Origin: Streptomyces exfoliatus
Lineage (GTDB): Bacteria > Actinomycetota > Actinomycetes > Streptomycetales > Streptomycetaceae
NCBI RefSeq assembly: GCF_000725545.1
Contig: NZ_JNZP01000004.1
Location: 1 to 64,000, forward strand
Length of the DNA: 64,000 bases
Reading direction: 5' to 3'
The position numbers and the translations under genes were made by a program. The notes under the pieces were generated by a model. It worked only from the letters and a program-made list of their open reading frames with translations, did not search any database and was not told the origin of the DNA. Shown one piece after another: positions 63,983 through 64,000 of this stretch (position 1 is its first letter; each line of letters begins with the position of its first letter).

Positions 63983-64000
63983 TCTGGGACACACGGGGGA

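Overview
The window is high-G+C actinobacterial chromosome, almost certainly Streptomyces. Supporting this are a GTG/ATG-start, GC-rich coding style, an HrdA-type sigma factor next to dnaG, TerD, DUF6243, MmpS and MmyB-like families, class F sortase and group III truncated globin. From memory, the gene order hrdA - dnaG - ferredoxin reductase - dgt ... nasA ... nirBD ... ppdK - dus ... glyS - znuACB matches the conserved S. coelicolor segment around SCO2460-SCO2507; this was not checked by alignment.

The left 11.5 kb (1-11561) is an accessory region. It holds the N-terminal half of a large secreted DNRLRE/RHS-type protein (frameshifted), an MmpS protein, a LysR regulator with a divergent SCO6745-like gene, and a damaged hypothetical gene. 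Next comes a two-gene cassette at 5204-6708: a 60-residue precursor whose C-terminus has the six-cysteine spacing of inhibitor cystine knots (C-x6-C-x5-CC-x4-C-x4-C). It overlaps a 445-residue protein that reads as a PqqD/RRE-like domain, a thioredoxin domain with CGFC, and an HprK-like domain without a P-loop. I regard this as the most novel system here: a probable bacterial knottin RiPP with its own disulfide-forming maturase. Scraps of anti-sigma-type HATPase genes flank it. A STAND (NB-ARC/TPR) NTPase coupled to a two-helix membrane protein and decayed transposases follow. The region ends at the 3' end of a tRNA-Met gene, next to two tRNA-Asn genes.

From 12 kb rightward the content is largely core. 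There is a YtxH protein, an FGGY sugar kinase, a heterodimeric ABC exporter, TerD, then hrdA, dnaG, a ferredoxin reductase, dgt and a CbiX-type chelatase. A GNAT pseudogene, an AqpS-like aquaporin and a SanA-like protein lead to nitrate assimilation: nasA at 27.7 kb, an FAD oxidoreductase with nirB and nirD at 38.2-42.3 kb, all served by sirohaem-related CbiX. A second heterodimeric ABC exporter, paralogous to the first and reversed, ends in a CutA-cyclotransferase fusion. The 34-50 kb stretch carries an FMN reductase, an aminotransferase IV, a class F sortase with a membrane-anchored partner, TauE/SafE, a TetR-regulated MFS pump with SDR, a VOC protein, truncated globin, a Tat-exported PhoX-like protein and a DUF5937/ArsR regulator.

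The right end (50.4-64 kb) has ppdK, dusB, an MmyB-like regulator with a divergent MFS pump, DUF6243, an aldo/keto reductase with TetR, glyS, a frameshifted small gene and the zinc importer znuACB. The znuA promoter carries two Zur-like boxes and looks leaderless. Several transcription terminators and operator palindromes are visible. Single-base frame slips occur in at least four genes, so either pseudogenes or assembly errors in G/C runs are present.
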